A stretch of 11,338 bases of DNA, taken from positions 1-11,338 of the forward strand of contig CAYOHL010000028.1 of the NCBI GenBank assembly GCA_964403775.1, given 5' to 3'. Positions 6,398 to 11,338 of the stretch are shown piece by piece (position 1 is the stretch's first letter; each line of letters opens with the position of its first letter). This stretch comes from CG1-02-33-12 sp964403775. Lineage in GTDB: Archaea; Nanobdellota; Nanobdellia; Woesearchaeales; CG1-02-33-12. The notes beneath the pieces are model-generated. The model was not told where the DNA came from, made no database searches, and worked only from the letters and a program-made list of their open reading frames with translations. The translations under genes were made by a program, and so were the position numbers.

Positions 6398-6832
6398 TTA
6401 TTTTAACCCCTTTATTTCTTTTTTAAAATCCTTAACATCCTTAAAATCCCTATAAACAGATGCAAACCTAATATAGGCAACCTTATCCAATTTTTTTAAT
6501 TTATTGATTATCATCCCGCCTAAAATCTTGGTTTTAATCTCTTTTCTTTTTTGTCTTAACCTTTCTTCAATACTACCAACAATCCCATCTATTTTTTCAG
6601 CGGATATTGGCCTTTTTTCACAGGCCCTCATTATTCCGGCTTTCAGTTTTTCTCTGGAAAATGGTTCCTTTCTTCCGTCTTTTTTAACAATAATTATCTC
6701 TTTTATTTCAGGCTTTTCATAGGTTGTAAACCTTTTTCTACAGCTTAAGCATTCCCTTCTCCTTCTTGTTCCGTTGGAAGATTCCCTCTTGTCAGTTACA
6801 CGGGTAAGTTCACCGCAGAATATACATCTCAT
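6398..6832 (-). CDS. nrdR: NrdR transcriptional repressor of ribonucleotide reductase
   Basis: A 144-residue protein. A zinc ribbon with Cys3-x2-Cys6 and Cys28-x2-Cys31 is followed by the RRRRECLSCRKRFTTYE segment characteristic of NrdR, then an ATP-cone from about residue 45 to 135 (VKKDGRKEPFSREKLKAGI). NrdR senses the ATP/dATP balance through its ATP-cone and represses reductase genes when dATP is high. The frame is open up to 6880, but the ATG at 6832 gives the standard family start MRCIFC; the extra residues would overlap the operator region. NrdR is widespread in bacteria and much less common in archaea, so acquisition by transfer is possible. It leads the nrdR-nrdD-nrdG operon and probably regulates itself through the two boxes upstream. 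Confidence 0.93.
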   Translation of the reverse strand: MRCIFCGELTRVTDKRESSNGTRRRRECLSCRKRFTTYEKPEIKEIIIVKKDGRKEPFSREKLKAGIMRACEKRPISAEKIDGIVGSIEERLRQKRKEIKTKILGGMIINKLKKLDKVAYIRFASVYRDFKDVKDFKKEIKGLK

Positions 6833-6842
6833 TGTTGTTAGT

Positions 6843-6858
6843 ATACAATATATAGTAT
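6843..6858. promoter_or_regulatory. NrdR box 1 (proximal operator)
   Basis: ATACAATATATAGTAT matches the bacterial NrdR-box consensus (acaCwAtATaTwGtgt type) at 14 of 16 positions, counted by eye against the consensus as remembered. It ends 10 bp upstream of the nrdR ATG, in the presumed 5' untranslated region. Confidence 0.65.
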
Positions 6859-6874
6859 ATTTCCTTTTCAGTAA

Positions 6875-6890
6875 ATACAATAAATTGTAG
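6875..6890. promoter_or_regulatory. NrdR box 2 (distal operator)
   Basis: ATACAATAAATTGTAG matches the same consensus at about 12 of 16 positions and has the palindromic core ACAATAAATTGT. It starts exactly 32 bp from box 1, leaving 16 bp between boxes. Bacterial NrdR sites also occur in pairs about three helical turns apart, which strengthens the call. It lies next to the expected transcription start. Confidence 0.6.
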
Positions 6891-6912
6891 TTAATAAAAT
6901 AAATGTGCTTAG

Positions 6913-6924
6913 CTTATATTTAAA
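6913..6924 (-). promoter_or_regulatory. TATA box of the nrdR-nrdD-nrdG operon
   Basis: The minus strand reads TTTAAATATAAG, a strong archaeal TATA element preceded by GAAATG. Transcription should start about 25 nt downstream, near 6893, just before NrdR box 2. The result is a leader of about 60 nt that contains both boxes, where a bound repressor could block initiation or early elongation. Confidence 0.6.
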
Positions 6925-6971
6925 CATTTCTGTAATAAAAAATATAAAATGCCTTTAGAAACAGCAATTAA

Positions 6972-7316
6972 CTACATCATCTTAAGCCTGCCTGTCAGCT
7001 TATCTATTCTTTCCTCTTCATCAGGACCTATTGCAAGGCATGTTACTGTGCCTGGCTTTATTCTTGTCCTTCCTGCATCAGTTATTACAGCAGTTTTAAG
7101 TTTACTGTCTTTTGCATTCTGCCTAAAATTGAAGAGTTCTTCCTTATCCTTTACTTTGAGCACAACTTTCTTCATTCCTTTGATGCGCCACTGTTTTACA
7201 ATTTCCTTATCTGACTTAAGAACAGCCTCAAGAGATGCATGGGCTACCTGTGCAGCCATCTTTCCCTTGTCAAGCTTTAAGTCCTCTCTTACGAGAATAA
7301 CCTGTTTGTATTCCAT
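6972..7316 (-). CDS. pth2: Peptidyl-tRNA hydrolase, archaeal/eukaryal type (Pth2)
   Basis: A 114-residue protein, full length for the family. It hydrolyses the ester bond of peptidyl-tRNAs that drop off the ribosome, freeing the tRNA. Family motifs are all present: VREDLKLDKGKMAAQVAHA (residues 9-27, the basic and polar active-site region), DAGRT (80-84) and TCLAIGP (92-98). This type is unrelated to bacterial Pth and supports an archaeal origin for the window. TATAAAAA is centred about 26 nt before the ATG at 7316, which suggests a leaderless mRNA. The insertion sequence begins only about 14 bp behind that TATA box. The stretch from 6925 to 6971, between this stop and the nrd promoter, contains a T-rich run on the minus strand that may end the transcript. 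Confidence 0.95.
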   Translation of the reverse strand: MEYKQVILVREDLKLDKGKMAAQVAHASLEAVLKSDKEIVKQWRIKGMKKVVLKVKDKEELFNFRQNAKDSKLKTAVITDAGRTRIKPGTVTCLAIGPDEEERIDKLTGRLKMM

Positions 7317-7338
7317 GGCTTTAAATTAATCTTATTTG

Positions 7339-7346
7339 TTTTTATA
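7339..7346 (-). promoter_or_regulatory. TATA box of pth2
   Basis: TATAAAAA on the minus strand, centred about 26 nt upstream of the pth2 ATG. That spacing predicts a leaderless transcript and supports the chosen start. Confidence 0.6.
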
Positions 7347-7360
7347 GTTTTGCATTTTAA

Positions 7361-7377
7361 TGCTGTGTTGCACAACT
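7361..7377 (+). repeat. Left terminal inverted repeat of the IS
   Basis: TGCTGTGTTGCACAACT, matching the right end in inverted orientation at 15 of 17 bases. Confidence 0.85.
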
Positions 7378-7424
7378 CTTAAATACTTCTTCTTATATTG
7401 ATATTACTAAGGTTTGGGGGTAGT

Positions 7425-7430
7425 GGAGGA
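7425..7430 (+). promoter_or_regulatory. Shine-Dalgarno site of the transposase
   Basis: GGAGGA lies 7 nt before the ATG at 7438. It decides the start in favour of this ATG over the in-frame TTG at 7414, which has no such site in front of it and would place the Shine-Dalgarno sequence inside the gene. Confidence 0.7.
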
Positions 7431-7437
7431 ACACCCC

Positions 7438-8322
7438 ATGAAAAAGAAAAAATATGAAGACAAGAGAAATTGGATATTGTATAACAAAAAATTGATTAAA
7501 AGAGGAGAATTTTATATTAACCCAAGATTCCTAAGTACTTGGCTAGATGAAGTCAAAGAGATGAATTACAAAAAAGAAGGCAATCCTTACCTTTATCCTA
7601 ATTCTATGATAGAATTTCTCGCTATTTTACATGCTAAAAGCTTTGATTATAGAGCATTACAAGGCATAATGGCTGCTTTATCGCCAAAATTTAATAATTT
7701 TCCAATAATGTCTTATACACAAATGTGCAGAAGAGTTAATAAGCTTACACCAGAATTTAAAGTAGAAGACAGCAGCTTAATTGTAGGGACAGATGGCTCT
7801 GGAATTAAAGTGAGTAACAGAGGTGATTGGGTGAGGGAAAAATGGAAAGTAAGGAAAGGGTGGATAAAGGTAGTTATATTAGGGGATACAAAAGGAAGAA
7901 TAGTAGACGTAAGAGTTGGAAATGAAGATCTAGAAGAAAAAAAGTCATCAAGAGGCATGCTAAGAAAAAACAAGAAGAACGTTAAAAAGCTTCTTGGTGA
8001 TGGTCTTCATGATTGCAGAGACACATTTAATTTATGTGATAAGTTAAAAATAGAGCCTGTTATTAAAATAAGAAAGAATGCCAGTTTAAAAGCAAGAAGT
8101 AGTTTTTTGAGAAAAAAGTGTGTTATTGAATATAAGAAATTAGGTCATAAAAGATGGGTTAAACAAAAAGGATACGGATTAAGATGGTTAGCTACGGAAG
8201 GCATATTTTCTGCTGTAAAAAGGATATTTGGTGAGTTTGTAACTAGCAAGAAGGTTAGAAATATGTATAATGAAGCTAAGATAAAGTTTTGGGCTTATAA
8301 TGAATTATTGTTGAATTGTTGA
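7438..8322 (+). CDS. IS5-like DDE transposase
   Basis: A 294-residue protein with a basic N terminus and a DDE catalytic core. The likely triad is Asp119 (VGTDGSG), Asp188 (LLGDGLHD) and Glu254 (ATEGIFSAVKRIFGE). The segment from Glu254 to Lys261-Arg262 resembles the Y-R-E-K signature of IS5/IS4-type enzymes. It should cut and rejoin DNA at the inverted repeats that flank the gene. The frame is open end to end with no frameshift. The gene is the only one in the window on the plus strand, has a strong Shine-Dalgarno sequence and has its own possible TATA element (CTTATATTG near 7391). The family is called from motif layout and element structure; the exact IS5 subgroup is uncertain. Confidence 0.85.
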   Translation: MKKKKYEDKRNWILYNKKLIKRGEFYINPRFLSTWLDEVKEMNYKKEGNPYLYPNSMIEFLAILHAKSFDYRALQGIMAALSPKFNNFPIMSYTQMCRRVNKLTPEFKVEDSSLIVGTDGSGIKVSNRGDWVREKWKVRKGWIKVVILGDTKGRIVDVRVGNEDLEEKKSSRGMLRKNKKNVKKLLGDGLHDCRDTFNLCDKLKIEPVIKIRKNASLKARSSFLRKKCVIEYKKLGHKRWVKQKGYGLRWLATEGIFSAVKRIFGEFVTSKKVRNMYNEAKIKFWAYNELLLNC

Positions 8323-8371
8323 GGCAGTATATAACTAGTACAACCTAAAAATACCTCTGTTAAAATTTGTT

Positions 8372-8388
8372 AGTCATGCAACACAGCA
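8372..8388 (-). repeat. Right terminal inverted repeat of the IS
   Basis: AGTCATGCAACACAGCA on the plus strand, the inverted partner of 7361-7377. It lies 49 bp after the transposase stop codon. Confidence 0.85.
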
Positions 8389-8422
8389 GCTTTATTTTAA
8401 ATTGTTGAGTAAAAAATTAAAT

Positions 8423-9880
8423 TTAGCCTTCTATGGTATATTTTCTGTAAACCTGCTTTTCAATAGGCTTAACAGGTTTTTCTTTTTCTGGTTCAAAAAC
8501 ATTAACCACCCAATTATGGGTTGTTGTTTCAAACCCATCTGAAACCATAACTTGAACTAGCTTTGTCCCTGGTATTGTAAATCTTCTCCTATGCATATCT
8601 GCTCCTGTGTATTTCTCAAAAACACCAAATTTCCATGTATATGTCAGGGCATCATTGTCTAAATCATCAGCAACAACCCTGAAATCAACTATTGTATTTT
8701 TATAGACATTTATGAATGCTTCTGGGCTTGCGTTTATTATTACCGGGTTCCTGTTCTTATTATACACCCTTATGGTCATGTTTTCCTTAGTATTTATCTC
8801 GCCATCATTTGTAATAAAAGTGAGTGCAAAATCCCTTTTATTTTCACCCACAACAGTATCAAAACCAGGCATCCAGCTAAAAGTGCCATTAACAAAGCTG
8901 GAGCCATTTGGTGCATTCTCAACTGAAAGGTTTATGCTGTCCCCGTCAGGGTCTGTTGCATAAATCCTGAATTCTATTGAAGTGTTCTCATCAACATCAA
9001 TATCGCTGATTGGCTTAAGGATTGGCGCCCTGTTTGTGTCTTTGATTATTATACTTATATTTTCTGAATCGCTAAGATAGCCGTCTGATACCAAGACAGT
9101 TGTATAATGCGTCCCTGCCTCATCATACCCAATCTCGCGCTTTTTCTTGTTTGCAAAGCCAAAATAATAATACCTCAAAATATCCCCGTCAGGGTCTGCT
9201 GCAACTGGCTCAAGCCTTAGTGTTTCTCCCTCATTAATTGTTATTGCCCCTATTTTCTCAAGCACAGGAGCCCTGTTTGTCTCATAAACAGTTATTTTAA
9301 CAGTTTGTTTTGTTTCAACATCATTTGATTTGGCAATAAATGTCACAAAGAAATTCCTTTTTGGCTTGTAAGGAATACGAATCCTTGTGATTATCTTTTC
9401 AAACCAGTTTTTTTTTACTGTATCAAAGCTAGGCGTCCATTTAAACTCATTATTAATAAAACTAGAACCATCTGGCATGTCAACTGCCATATAAGTTATT
9501 TTATCGCCGTCAGGGTCAGTTGCAGTAACATTAAGGATTAGTTGCTCATTTTCATTAACAAAGGCGTCATTTAAGGGCTCAAAAAAAGGGGCCCTGTCTA
9601 CATCCTTGACTGTCAACAAAACCTCTTGGGTGTCTGTTAATCTGCCATCGCTTGCTGTTACAGTAATCTTGTATTCGCCAGCATCATCATAGCCAGTCTG
9701 CCACTCCCCGTTTTGATCTAAGGGTTGGCTGAAGCTATAAGTAATATTATCCATATCCTCGTCTATTGCCTCTGGCTTGAGGCTTACAAGGTCTCCCTCA
9801 TTAACTGTTATTGTGGTTATCTCTGCCCTAACCAAAATAAGCTGGAGTAAAATTATAAAAATTAGTATTAATTTTTTCAT
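8423..9880 (-). CDS. Secreted protein with five Ig/cadherin-like repeat modules
   Basis: 485 residues from the ATG at 9880. A signal peptide covers about residues 1-19 (MKKLILIFIILLQLILVRA). Five beta-sandwich modules of about 75-105 residues follow, joined by DRAP, NRAP, NRAP and NRNP linkers near 95, 202, 283 and 376. Modules carry the T-x-DPDGD loop (122-126, 229-233, 310-314; degenerate in the first and last) and ASDG/VSDG strands, as in cadherin-like, PKD or He_PIG domains; the acidic loops may bind calcium. No C-terminal membrane anchor or sortase motif is seen, so it may be released or held by partners. An in-frame TTG at 9892 could also start the protein, but a TATA box 26 nt before 9880 favours the ATG and a leaderless mRNA. 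The specific role (adhesion or surface layer) is not known. Confidence 0.8.
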   Translation of the reverse strand: MKKLILIFIILLQLILVRAEITTITVNEGDLVSLKPEAIDEDMDNITYSFSQPLDQNGEWQTGYDDAGEYKITVTASDGRLTDTQEVLLTVKDVDRAPFFEPLNDAFVNENEQLILNVTATDPDGDKITYMAVDMPDGSSFINNEFKWTPSFDTVKKNWFEKIITRIRIPYKPKRNFFVTFIAKSNDVETKQTVKITVYETNRAPVLEKIGAITINEGETLRLEPVAADPDGDILRYYYFGFANKKKREIGYDEAGTHYTTVLVSDGYLSDSENISIIIKDTNRAPILKPISDIDVDENTSIEFRIYATDPDGDSINLSVENAPNGSSFVNGTFSWMPGFDTVVGENKRDFALTFITNDGEINTKENMTIRVYNKNRNPVIINASPEAFINVYKNTIVDFRVVADDLDNDALTYTWKFGVFEKYTGADMHRRRFTIPGTKLVQVMVSDGFETTTHNWVVNVFEPEKEKPVKPIEKQVYRKYTIEG

Positions 9881-9900
9881 TTTATTAATCAAAATATTTG

Positions 9901-9912
9901 ATTATATAAAAA
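9901..9912 (-). promoter_or_regulatory. TATA box of the five-module secreted protein gene
   Basis: TTTTTATATAAT on the minus strand, centred about 26 nt before the ATG at 9880. It fits a leaderless transcript and supports that start over the TTG at 9892. Confidence 0.6.
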
Positions 9913-9970
9913 GCTTTCTATTTTTTAGTATTCAAAAGGAGTAAAAAAGAAATATAAAAAAATAAAATAA

Positions 9971-10681
9971 TTAGCCTTGTACAATCTTTACAATCTTTGG
10001 CGGCCTGTTTACATCATTGACAGTCACTATTACATCCTGGCTTACTGATTCCTTGCCATCGCTTGCTGTTACAGTAACAATATGTGTTCCTGCATCATCA
10101 TAGTTTGTTGTATAGATTGCCTCTGTCATCCAGCCAGAGTATGTTATTGTTACCTTATCGCCGTCAGGGTCTGTTGCAACTGGCTCAAACCTCACTGTTT
10201 CTCCTTCATTGACTGTTATGTCAGCAATTGGTTTAAGCACTGGTGGTTTGTTTACACTTTCAACAACCAATAAAATTTTTTGCGTATCTTTTAATTTGCC
10301 ATCACTTGCTGTTACAGTTATCTCATAGCTTCCTGCATCTCCCTTCTTTGTCTGCCATTTGCCGTCTTTGTCTAATGGCTCACTAAATGTGTACAAAATA
10401 GGGTCTGAATCTGGATCCTCGGTTTCAGGCTTTAGAAACACCAGTTCTCCTTCCTTGACTGTTATTTTTGTTAATTCCACTGCTTCTTCTTCAACTTCTT
10501 CCTCAGTCTCTTCTGATATTTCAGTTACTAGCCCTTCTTCTTTTTCCTTCTCCCCAGGGCAATCATCTAGGTTGGTAACAATAGAGCCATCTGGGCATAC
10601 ATATTTTGTTTCTGTAAGCTTACATCCGCTTGCCAAAAGCAATAAAAGAACAATTCCTCCAAACAATATCTCTTTTTTCAT
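9971..10681 (-). CDS. Lipoprotein with two Ig/cadherin-like modules
   Basis: 236 residues. A signal peptide ends in a lipobox, LLASGC, so Cys20 is probably lipid-modified and the protein tethered to the outer face of the membrane. Next come a small Cys29/Cys41 segment (KYVCPDGSIVTNLDDCPG, perhaps one disulfide), an acidic Glu-rich linker (about 44-68), and two beta-sandwich modules (about 71-142 and 146-226), the second with DPDGD at 171-175. The first module is closely similar to the first module of the neighbouring secreted protein (shared features FSxPLD, WQT, DAGxYxITVTASDG), so the genes are related by duplication. AGAGGTGG lies just before the ATG, and a TATA box is found further upstream. 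Function beyond surface location is unknown. Confidence 0.82.
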   Translation of the reverse strand: MKKEILFGGIVLLLLLASGCKLTETKYVCPDGSIVTNLDDCPGEKEKEEGLVTEISEETEEEVEEEAVELTKITVKEGELVFLKPETEDPDSDPILYTFSEPLDKDGKWQTKKGDAGSYEITVTASDGKLKDTQKILLVVESVNKPPVLKPIADITVNEGETVRFEPVATDPDGDKVTITYSGWMTEAIYTTNYDDAGTHIVTVTASDGKESVSQDVIVTVNDVNRPPKIVKIVQG

Positions 10682-10684
10682 TTT

Positions 10685-10743
10685 CCACCTCTGCCTCCAA
10701 TTTTAAGATGTTATTATTCTTAAATAGAAAACATATATATAAA
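10685..10743 (-). promoter_or_regulatory. Promoter and Shine-Dalgarno site of the lipoprotein gene
   Basis: A TATA box TTTATATATATG (10743-10732) is preceded by CGAAAAG. The predicted start near 10712 gives a leader of about 30 nt with GGAGG and AGAGGTGG close to the ATG. This gene is therefore leadered, unlike pth2 and the neighbouring secreted-protein gene. Confidence 0.55.
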
Positions 10744-10812
10744 CTTTTCGATAGTCAAGAACAACTTTAATAGTTTAAATATTAGGCAGATTATTAAGGC
10801 ATTTGTTTAGAA

Positions 10813-11235
10813 TTAACTCCTGCATCCATTCAGGGCTGCTTCCTCATAGCCAAAGCAGTACATTTCCCCGATTGGGATGACTGTTTCATCCTCGTCCTCA
10901 AAATGAATCAGAAAGTTTTTTGTTATTCCGAGCTCTTTCTTAAGCTCATTGTAATCTTTGCTCATTAAACTGCTTAATGCCTGCTCATCAACCTCATCTC
11001 CAACAATTATTTTGCTGATGATGATTTCTGCCTCTGATTTCATTTTGTATCTGTTGTAGAAGGATGAGGCAAAGAAAAGGATTACCAAAACAAAAAGAAC
11101 TGCTATTAGGAATTTTGCTTCATTAGTTCTTTGCCTTTTGTAAGCAGGGGCTTTTAAACTGCTTTTCAGCAGCTTTTCCTTTAATTTAATCCTTTTTCCT
11201 GGTTTTCTCTTTTTTTGGTTTTTCTTTTTAGGCAT
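10813..11235 (-). CDS. Small single-span membrane protein of unknown function
   Basis: 140 residues from the ATG at 11235; an in-frame GTG two codons earlier (11241) is an alternative start. The first 40 residues are very basic (Lys/Arg rich) and should lie in the cytoplasm. One hydrophobic helix follows at about 41-59 (FLIAVLFVLVILFFASSFY), then an acidic external domain of about 80 residues ending in GEMYCFGYEEAALNGC, with two cysteines that could form a disulfide. I do not recognise the family. The N-terminal helix with a short extracellular tail would also suit a pilin-like or secretion accessory protein, but no clear class III signal site is seen. It starts 2 nt after the stop of the gene upstream, so the two are probably co-transcribed. 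Confidence 0.65.
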   Translation of the reverse strand: MPKKKNQKKRKPGKRIKLKEKLLKSSLKAPAYKRQRTNEAKFLIAVLFVLVILFFASSFYNRYKMKSEAEIIISKIIVGDEVDEQALSSLMSKDYNELKKELGITKNFLIHFEDEDETVIPIGEMYCFGYEEAALNGCRS

Positions 11236-11237
11236 TC

Positions 11238-11338
11238 TCACACAAACAGGTCAATTATCATCCTTGCAAACTTGCCCCTGAAAAAGACAATCCTTGTTAT
11301 CTTCACATGGTGCTCTGATTCAGGAAAAACAAGCTGGT
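11238..11338 (-). CDS. 3' end of a gene running off the window (unidentified)
   Basis: The minus strand is open from the window edge (first full codon at 11336) to a TGA at 11240-11238, giving the last 32 residues of a protein: QLVFPESEHHVKITRIVFFR and on to RMIIDLFV. The residue mix (alternating hydrophobic and basic) looks like real protein, and the stop abuts the start of the small membrane protein gene, the usual spacing in this window. Too little is present to name it. Confidence 0.55.
   Translation of the reverse strand, partial: QLVFPESEHHVKITRIVFFRGKFARMIIDLFV

Larger units (their letters stand above)
7361..8388 (+). mobile_element. IS5-like insertion sequence, about 1.03 kb
   Basis: One transposase gene bounded by terminal inverted repeats. 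The left end TGCTGTGTTGCACAACT (7361-7377) and the reverse complement of 8388-8372 match at 15 of 17 bases, including 12 perfect terminal bases. The transposase is intact and both ends are present, so the copy may still be mobile. No obvious target duplication lies exactly at the ends. ATTTTAA occurs at 7354-7360 and 8394-8400, but it would need an extra 5 bp on the right and may be chance in AT-rich DNA. The element lies between pth2 and a secreted-protein gene, pointing opposite to both. Confidence 0.85.

Noticed and set aside
6833..6880. An upstream extension of NrdR by 16 residues
   Set aside because: The extra residues precede the conserved MRCIFC start, come from the AT-rich operator region and overlap NrdR box 1. 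The ATG at 6832 fits the family length.
6949..7329. Plus-strand open frame of 126 codons opposite pth2
   Set aside because: Antisense shadow of the strongly conserved pth2; no recognisable features.
7414..7437. TTG start giving a transposase 8 residues longer
   Set aside because: The GGAGGA at 7425-7430 is ideally placed for the ATG at 7438, and the extra residues add nothing recognisable.
8423..10681. DNA-level repeat array or CRISPR from recurring ASDG and DPDGD coding
   Set aside because: The recurrence is at protein level in Ig-like modules, with irregular spacing and no conserved direct repeats.
10359..10706. Plus-strand Ser-rich open frame of 115 codons
   Set aside because: Antisense of the Glu-rich linker of the lipoprotein; Ser richness is the mirror of Glu/Thr codons.

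Overview
The window looks like AT-rich archaeal DNA, most likely from a DPANN lineage (Woesearchaeota or Pacearchaeota style). That placement is an inference. The evidence is an archaeal/eukaryal Pth2, a Dph6-type diphthamide amidase, TATA boxes about 25 nt upstream of likely starts, two genes that look leaderless, a tRNA with no encoded CCA, and tRNA introns bounded by bulge-helix-bulge-like signals. All genes are on the minus strand except the transposase.

Region by region, from the left: (1) A 20-bp tandem repeat at the edge. (2) A tight three-gene operon, read right to left: retropepsin-like RimB/DUF785-type protease, RimK-family ATP-grasp ligase with a C-terminal tail resembling an AbrB hairpin, and Dph6-type ligase. 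(3) A tRNA-Lys(CUU) gene spread over 283 bp because it carries two introns at non-canonical sites, 88 nt in the D loop and 120 nt in the T loop, with none at the canonical 37/38 site. (4) An anaerobic ribonucleotide reductase operon, nrdR-nrdD-nrdG. NrdD is split by a 320-residue intein with LAGLIDADG-like blocks, and two palindromes matching the NrdR box lie 32 bp apart upstream of nrdR. (5) pth2, apparently leaderless. (6) A 1.03-kb IS5-like insertion sequence, placed just behind the pth2 promoter. (7) Two related surface proteins built from Ig/cadherin-like modules: a secreted five-module protein and a lipoprotein with two modules. (8) A small single-span membrane protein, coupled to the 3' end of a gene that runs off the window.

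How the genes fit together: the nrd operon supplies deoxyribonucleotides without oxygen. NrdR should repress it through the two boxes, NrdG installs the glycyl radical on NrdD, and the intein must splice out before NrdD can work. The RimB-RimK-Dph6 operon, the tRNA and pth2 all concern translation or modification of translation components. The most unusual items are the doubly interrupted tRNA-Lys, the intein in NrdD, the tandem NrdR boxes in an archaeal context and the RimK C-terminal extension. No CRISPR array, rRNA or defence system was seen.
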